Positions 57,999 through 64,000 of a stretch of 64,000 nt of DNA are shown here, in pieces. The position numbers and the translations under genes were made by a program. The notes beneath the pieces are model-generated. The model was not told the DNA's origin. It did not search any database and saw only the letters and a program-made list of their open reading frames with translations. How positions within the stretch are numbered: position 1 is the stretch's first letter; the number at the start of each line of letters is the position of its first letter. The stretch spans positions 2,062,927 to 2,126,926 of the forward strand of contig NC_057925.1 in NCBI RefSeq assembly GCF_018873765.1. Reading direction: 5' to 3'. This stretch comes from Telopea speciosissima. Taxonomy: Eukaryota; Streptophyta; Magnoliopsida; Proteales; Proteaceae.

Positions 57999-58790
57999 TA
58001 GAGAAACCAAGAGCATTCAAGACGAAGTCCAGTGGCGTATGCTCTTCGTTGATGATATCATTTTGGTGGATAAAACAAAAGAAAAGATTAACTCTAAGTT
58101 AGAGCTTTGGAGGTCAATCTTGGAAACATGAGACTTTAATATTAGTGAAACAAAGGCGGAACATATGATATGTAATTTTAGTCACGTTATGGTGGATATT
58201 GATATGGTGTGAATTGAGGAAAGAGATATATAGAAAAATGATTATTTAGATATCTAGGGTCAATTATAATAAAGAAGGTGACATAGAGGATGATGTTTCA
58301 CAGAGAATTAAAGTGAGATGGATGAAATGGAGAGATACATCCGGAGTGTTGTGTGACTGACATTTTCTTTTCAAGTTTAAAGGAAAGTTTTGTAGGACAC
58401 TTGTACGATTGGCCATGATGTATGGGGTAGAATATTGGGCAATTAAGAAGTATCATACTAATAAGTTTTGTCTAGCAAAGATGAGGATGTTAAGATAAAT
58501 GTATGCAAAAACAAGGTAGGAAAAAGTACGGAATAAATGAATAAGAGTGGACTTGGGAGTTGCTCCGATCAATGACAAGCTCCAAGAGAGTCTTTTAAGA
58601 TGGTATGGTCATATTCAACGGAGGCCTACTAACGCCCCAATAAGGAGGAGTGATATGATTCCAATTGAAGGAGAAAAAGAGCTAGGGCCAGATGTAAAAT
58701 GGTCATAAGAGATTTCGAACAGAACCTATTGTAGGGCAAGGATCTATGTCGCAGACCTCATTTAGTTGAGATTTCCTTGATGTACTAGGT
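57999..58790 (+). pseudogene. Degraded LINE reverse transcriptase (mirror)
   Basis: Mirror of 10470-11280 on the plus strand. MLFVDDIILVDKT begins near 58038; stops occur at the same places as in the left copy, so inactivation predates the divergence of the arms. Confidence 0.8.
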
Positions 58791-59686
58791 TGTGCCTCTT
58801 TCCTCTGATTACCTCTCATCTTTCAATTTCGATCTTGTTTGTTGGTTTAAGTTTACAATTTTTGAGCCCAATTAGGTATGAATCATTTTTTTAAACCCAA
58901 TAAAGAAATTTGATGTTCTTGGGCATGAACTATGGCATCTAAGTCCAAATTGTGACTTAAGAAATAAAAATAGTTTAAAATAAGGGGAAAAGGCTAGCGT
59001 GCCCAGCATGTGTCATTCTCTTTCTTCTCCTTTGGAAAAGACCCTTTTGCCCTCCTATGTTCGTGTCTAGTCCTGTGATTGGGCCACTAGCTTACCAAAA
59101 GCTGACGCATACCCAACCGTCTCCCTTAAAATAATTGACATGGGAAATATAGAATGTCAAGACTAACTATTTTTTTCAATTGGTTTAGTATGTATAATCA
59201 GTTCTAATCGTTTTTAATCTATTCAAAATCAATGATTTAAACGATTTCACTTAAAACCCAAAACAAAAACAAAAACAAAAACAAAAAAAGAACCGATTAG
59301 TAAACGGTTTTTTTATTCCAATTAAAAAAATCCGATTCGATTTGGATCAAATGGATTCAATATGCGATTCACACCTTTATCAACAAGTATACAATCGAAT
59401 GGTTATCCCCTCCAATTCGCTGCCCCTTCCAATTCCTTACATGGGGGCGGAAATGACCACCCTACCTTCTGCCCAAAAACACTACCCAAGATGGGATCCA
59501 CTCCCCCTATTAGAAGAATTGAAGGAATTGAAGGTGCCCACGAATTAGAGGTGATAATTATACATATACAACCCTCGTAGACTTGCCTACATGTTCTTGT
59601 ATTATTCAGTCTTGTAAACATACTACTAGTTATGCATAGAAATCACCGTTTGGATCAAAAGGGTGTAGATACTCAAGTGCTCAACC

Positions 59687-59893
59687 ATGGTTCTAATAGT
59701 TAGTATCGGATCAGGAATTAACTGAGCCAGATTTCGATAGGATATCGATACGGATCAGGTGAATCAGGAAAAAAAAATATGTTCAATTTTGAAATTATGC
59801 TTGATATCGGTTTGATATAATCCAATTCCAGCCGGTTCATGGTTCAGTATTGTATTGATTTCGCCCAAGATCGATACCGACACCAATACCTAG
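59687..59893. repeat. TATCGGTATCG-family element, locus C (mirror)
   Basis: Mirror of 9369-9580. Confidence 0.6.
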
Positions 59894-60263
59894 AACCTCG
59901 CTCTCAACAAGCAAGTATGAAACCCTTAATTGCAATCTATCTATCATGGGAGTGTAAAACTCAAACTTCAATAGACCCAATTTAAAGTTAATTACACTAA
60001 TTTTTATTTTATTTTTTCGGATCATAATCTGAAATTTAAAAATGGTTGGGAGTTGGGGAAGAGATTTGAAGGTATTCAAGAGTTTAAACATCATCATAAA
60101 TCTGGTTTGCTCGCCCATTTTGTATTGAAATAAGAGTTAAAGTCTCTAGGCTCAAATCTCAATGGGACCTTACCTATATAAAGTTGTTAAAATTAATTAA
60201 TCAAAGTCAGTCCAATGTGGTCAATCATTTAGCCACACAACTTAGGAGCCTCGGTGGGACGAA

Positions 60264-60428
60264 TTTAGCTCGTCTCCAGGGAGCCCAGCACACCCAGGGT
60301 GCTGTCAGCCGTTGAGCTGTGTCGTATATATCCCTAGATGTGCGCTGAGATATGTGTAGCATAGCTCAACTGCTGGATGCCCCCTGGCAGCACCCTGGGC
60401 ACTGGGCTCCCTGGAGACGATCCTGATT
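60264..60428. mobile_element. Foldback MITE, family B, locus 1 (mirror)
   Basis: Mirror of 8838-9001. Confidence 0.7.
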
Positions 60429-61012
60429 GTGTGTCTCAGTTTGAGTCACAATCTATCATATTAATTTTTACAAGATTATAATGATAGGTTTTCCATATTG
60501 GAGACACAAGGAATGGAAAGAACATTACTAGGAAAAGGAAAATGGTGGAGAATAATTAGAGAATACAAGAAATCTACGTGATCTTTGAAGATCAAAGATG
60601 CTCTTGCTGACCCATCCAATGGAAGGCCAAGTTCAATCTCCTCCAAGAGAATGTTGAGCTTTAACGATAAAGCATTAAGTTTTCCTTCACCCAGGGTAAA
60701 GAGAAGAGAGAATCTCTTCACCAATGGTGATGTGATGCTATGTTTGAATTTTAGGTTTATCATTAACTCGCATTCCTATTGTTTAAGGTCTAAAATACCC
60801 TTCATATGTTCATCAAAGGGTTCAATCAGATGACTTAAGAGATCCTCTCTTCACCCATGGTGAGGAAAAAAATGAGGCACTTTTTAGATGAGGAAGTTTT
60901 CTTTGCCCACTATGAAGGAAACACCCACAAATCTATCATCATTATTATTCTCCACTCATTTGTTGGAGATCAAAATGCCCTCCACTCTTACATAGCACCC
61001 ATCCACTAGGTT

Positions 61013-61206
61013 ATAGGTATGGTATCGATGTCTGTATTAATCCTATAGATAATGATACGATATTGATACGAATCACTCAAATCAGATCGTATCAGGCTGG
61101 TATTGGGAAAAATTAAAAAACAGTCCACTTTTTAGTCAATACACCCAATTTGTATTGGTATCGGGCTCTAGCAATACAATACGTATTGACCGATACTTAG
61201 ATCCAT
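61013..61206. repeat. TATCGGTATCG-family element, locus B (mirror)
   Basis: Mirror of 8041-8252. Confidence 0.6.
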
Positions 61207-62726
61207 GCTCATCTAAATGCATTGATAATCTTCAGTGAATAAAAATGCCTCCTCCTATAAAACTTAACACAATACAGAGAAGAATGGAAATCGAAAACAC
61301 AATCACACAATGCGCACAAAGATTTACGTGGTTCGGCAAGGTTGTCTACGTCCACAATGAGATGAGATCTATTTCACTATCAATGGAGAATAAGGTTACA
61401 GTCGCTCGTTCCTCACACCTCTCTCAGATTTTCAATACAAAGAAAAAACTCTCGCTACAGATTTATAGCAAAATCCTATATAGAAAATTTATCGAAATAC
61501 CCATATAGTCCTTAAAAAATTTTCCTCGAGGACTGCCGCCCCCCAACCCCCTCCATACCTTGTGATAGTTCGAAGCGGGTCCAACGAATGAATCACACAG
61601 AAGCCTCCGGGGCCCCCGTAAGCTCCACAAAACAATCCATCATCAGAAGTCAAGACACCAAAGCCTCAACACCTTCAATTCCTTCATTGTGGCTTGAGGA
61701 AATCCTTCTTAAAAGATCCACATTTTCATACTTGGGCTCAGTAATACAAGCCCAAGAACTAATTGTTAGGTACTCTTTTCAGTCTTCACCTGAAATCAAG
61801 GTGGACATGGGATAGCTGCAAGCCTGCAATCTTGTCATATCAGCACCAGCAGAGACTCAAGAAAGTAAATTCTTACATGATGGGCTTCTGACCTGTTGCA
61901 ACTTAATACTTGGGCTCAGTACTAAAAGCCCATGAACTAATTGTTAGGTGCTCTCTTCCAGTCTTCACCTGAAACCAAGGTAGGTATGGGATAACTGCAA
62001 TCTGGTCATGTCCACACCAGCAGAGACTCAAGACGAGTAAATACTTACATGATGGGCTTTTTGACTTTTCTAATTTCATGCCATTTCAGACTTCAGAGCC
62101 TCCTCTGTGCCTATCAGAAGGAGTAATCAAACAGAAGAGACATATACTATGTGTCCTGCTAAACTATATCAGTGGGCCATCAGTCCTTTTTGTTTCAGGT
62201 TTCCTAGCCACCCTGTCAGTGATGGACACTTGGGGCATATTTACCATTACCGTCATTAACAACCACAGTGGAAGCTTTGGAGTTTGGAGCCATGGATGGA
62301 GGCTTGGAACAAATTGCAACCTGTAGAGTGGGATTTATAACCCTTGGATTGGAATCTTAGGATTTGCTTCCTTATAAAAGTCACCTATGACCATTTTCTT
62401 ACACCCTAAAGCACTCCATCTAAAAGGTCTTTCCAAAATTTTACCGAACACTTGAAGTGCATAATTACAAAGGAAGATATGGACCCCTCGCCTGCCTTGC
62501 CTGCCTTAAAAGCTCCTTCTCGTGTTCCCACTTCCCACCCAGAACAGAAGAGGGCCACCACCCTTCAGTTTAGTAGAGTTTAGTGCTCCTCACCTTCTGC
62601 AACTTTCTTTTTAAGTCTGTCTCTCTCTAGCTCTCTTATGTTATTGCACACGCTCGTATTCCTTTCCAATCGATATACAAAAGGGTCATCAATCGCTACA
62701 ACCATCAAATCTGCCAAAACAATCAG

Positions 62727-63370
62727 ATGGGTCGTCTAGAACCACTCTCTGAAGAACCAATCAATGAAGACGACACAAAGAGCAGCTCAAGGAAAGGTCA
62801 GGCATGGCGAAATTGGCTCAAGAACCCTTTCCCACTCCTCTTCAACAAGAAGTCCGATCTCAAGATCCTTTTGAGTGTTCTGGGTTGCCCTCTCTCCCCT
62901 GTCTCTGTTCCCCCAACACAATCCATCAAAGACGTTAAGTTACTTACTCTATACTATACTAATTGATTTCTTCTTCTCTTTGCTTCTCTGTTTCTAAAGT
63001 CTAAACCAATTTTGCTACGCAGGTGGAATCGTCGGCACAATATATAATCCAGCACTTCACTGCGGCGACTGGTTGTAGGAAAATAGAGGGGACAGTGAAG
63101 AGCATCTATATAGTAGGGAAAGTGAAGATGGCGATGGTAGAGGAGCTTGCATCTCCCTCACATGTCGCTGCAACTCCAGCTACTGGAGTTTCACAGAGGG
63201 GATGCTTCGTGGTCTGGCAAATGTTTCCAGATAAGTGGCTGGTAGAGCTGGTCGTTGGTGGCCACAAAGTCGTCGCCGGCAGTGACGGCAATGTGGCCTG
63301 GAGACACACTCCTTGGCTCGGCGCTCACACTGCCAAAGGCGGCGTTCGCCCTCTCCGCCGTGCACTTCAG
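62727..63370 (+). CDS. DUF620 family protein, second copy, exons 1-2 (partial)
   Basis: Exon 1 is 62727-62933 and exon 2 is 63023-63370; exon 3 would lie past the window end. The 185 visible residues match the left copy except two substitutions in exon 2 (GTMKS to GTVKS, MAMAEE to MAMVEE). Intron 2 again begins with GC after CTTCAG, so the GC donor is present in both copies. Intron 1 differs: its donor reads GTTAAG where the left copy has GTAAGT, one extra T. That would weaken the splice site or may be a sequencing indel. Both copies keep open frames through these exons, which fits two alleles of one gene. Confidence 0.85.
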
Positions 63371-63782
63371 GCAGGTGTCGTTGCTCTTTGATTCCCCATC
63401 CCCACCAAAACCCAAAAAAAAAAAAAAAAATTTCTTTGCTTTCTGTGCAAGTTTCCACTTTAGGACAGCCCTTTACATGCAATTATGTATTTGATTTGAT
63501 TTGATTTTTCACTGTGACCCTGCATTTCTCTAATTAAACTTTCAGAAACATATGGTAGGACATAGTGATTGCATGTGATTCCTGCTCATGCATAGTGGGC
63601 ACTTGAGTATATTCAAGGACAATAAAGACTATATGGACGGCTATGATCGCCTGAAGTATCCTCAAGAGGACCCACAAAATCTTTGCTTGTGGGTCCCTTA
63701 ATGAATTGAACTTTGGTTAGCAAATAGCAATATTGCAATACTGGTCCAAAGTATAGTATAGCTGATGAACTGTTGAGCATGG

Positions 63783-64000
63783 TTCTAAGTATTGGTATAC
63801 GTATTGGGCATATCAGCCGATACTTATCGATATAATCGGAGCCTGATATTGAAATGATACCTATACAGATCGGGTGTATAAAGAAAAATAGTGGTTCAGT
63901 TTTAAATTACGCCTGATACTTGCCCGATACAGCTGAATTCCAGCTGATCCATATCGATATCGTATTAGTATATACTGATACCTATAACCCTGTTGAGGAG
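63783..64000. repeat. TATCGGTATCG-family element, locus A (mirror, cut)
   Basis: It starts GGTTCTAAGTATTGGTATAC inside intron 2 of the second DUF620 copy and runs to within a few bases of the window end. Confidence 0.6.

Larger units (their letters stand above)
32347..64000 (-). repeat. Right arm of the giant inverted repeat
   Basis: Reverse complement of 5247-28927, continuing off the window. Coordinates of matching points sum to about 61275-61285 inside the AT microsatellite and about 69250 outside it. The 8 kb change in sum is the pararetrovirus insertion. Minus that insertion, the arm measures about 23.7 kb, within about 24 bp of the left arm. Confidence 0.95.

Noticed and set aside
5247..64000. 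Genuine gene-conversion palindrome as first explanation
   Set aside because: Divergence of about 1-2 %, a large one-arm insertion and a homology edge that coincides with the N gap all fit joined haplotypes better; kept only as the alternative in the finding.
1..64000. CRISPR arrays, bacterial operons, tRNA or rRNA genes
   Set aside because: No regularly spaced identical repeats with unique spacers, no operon-like gene packing and no convincing complete tRNA or rRNA gene were seen; the only tRNA-like text is the SINE candidate.

Overview
This window is nuclear DNA of a flowering plant. It is AT-rich and gene-poor, full of degraded transposable elements and microsatellites. It holds two recognisable plant genes: a spliced DUF620 gene and an intronless F-box/kelch gene. 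The species cannot be fixed from the sequence.

The dominant structure is a very large inverted duplication. Positions 5247-28927 (left arm) reappear reverse-complemented at 32347-64000 (right arm), and the right arm runs off the window edge. Once one 7.95 kb insertion in the right arm is subtracted, the two arms differ in length by about 24 bp, nearly all explained by one AT microsatellite. Hand comparison of short stretches gives roughly 1-2 % substitutions plus small indels. The left arm ends exactly at a 100-N assembly gap (28928-29027), and homology in the right arm stops at that same base. The simplest reading is two haplotype contigs scaffolded head to head rather than a biological palindrome.

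Layout. 1-4464: outer flank with dispersed short repeats and no firm gene. 4465-6520: DUF620 gene on the minus strand, three exons, 360 residues; its second copy starts at 62727 on the plus strand and its third exon lies beyond the window. 6521-14600 (mirrored at about 54660-62726): small palindromic elements, a degraded LINE reverse transcriptase and a tRNA-derived SINE candidate. 14990-24340 (mirrored at about 36930-54265): two large, internally repetitive, diverged duplicate units, one split by a 2.2 kb solo-LTR-like insertion. 24340-28927 (mirrored at 32347-36930): more short repeats. 29028-32346: the single-copy centre with the F-box/kelch gene, whose 3' end has been tandemly amplified.

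The most interesting element is at 40620-48569: a unit-length but frame-broken endogenous pararetrovirus (Caulimoviridae) on the minus strand. It carries movement protein, coat protein, aspartic protease, reverse transcriptase and RNase H remnants, a further unknown module, a promoter-like TATA box and an initiator-tRNA-Met primer-binding site. It sits at the edge of an AT microsatellite, has no LTRs and no target-site duplication, and is broken exactly at the primer-binding site. The other arm preserves the empty site at about 20687, so the insertion is polymorphic between the two copies.
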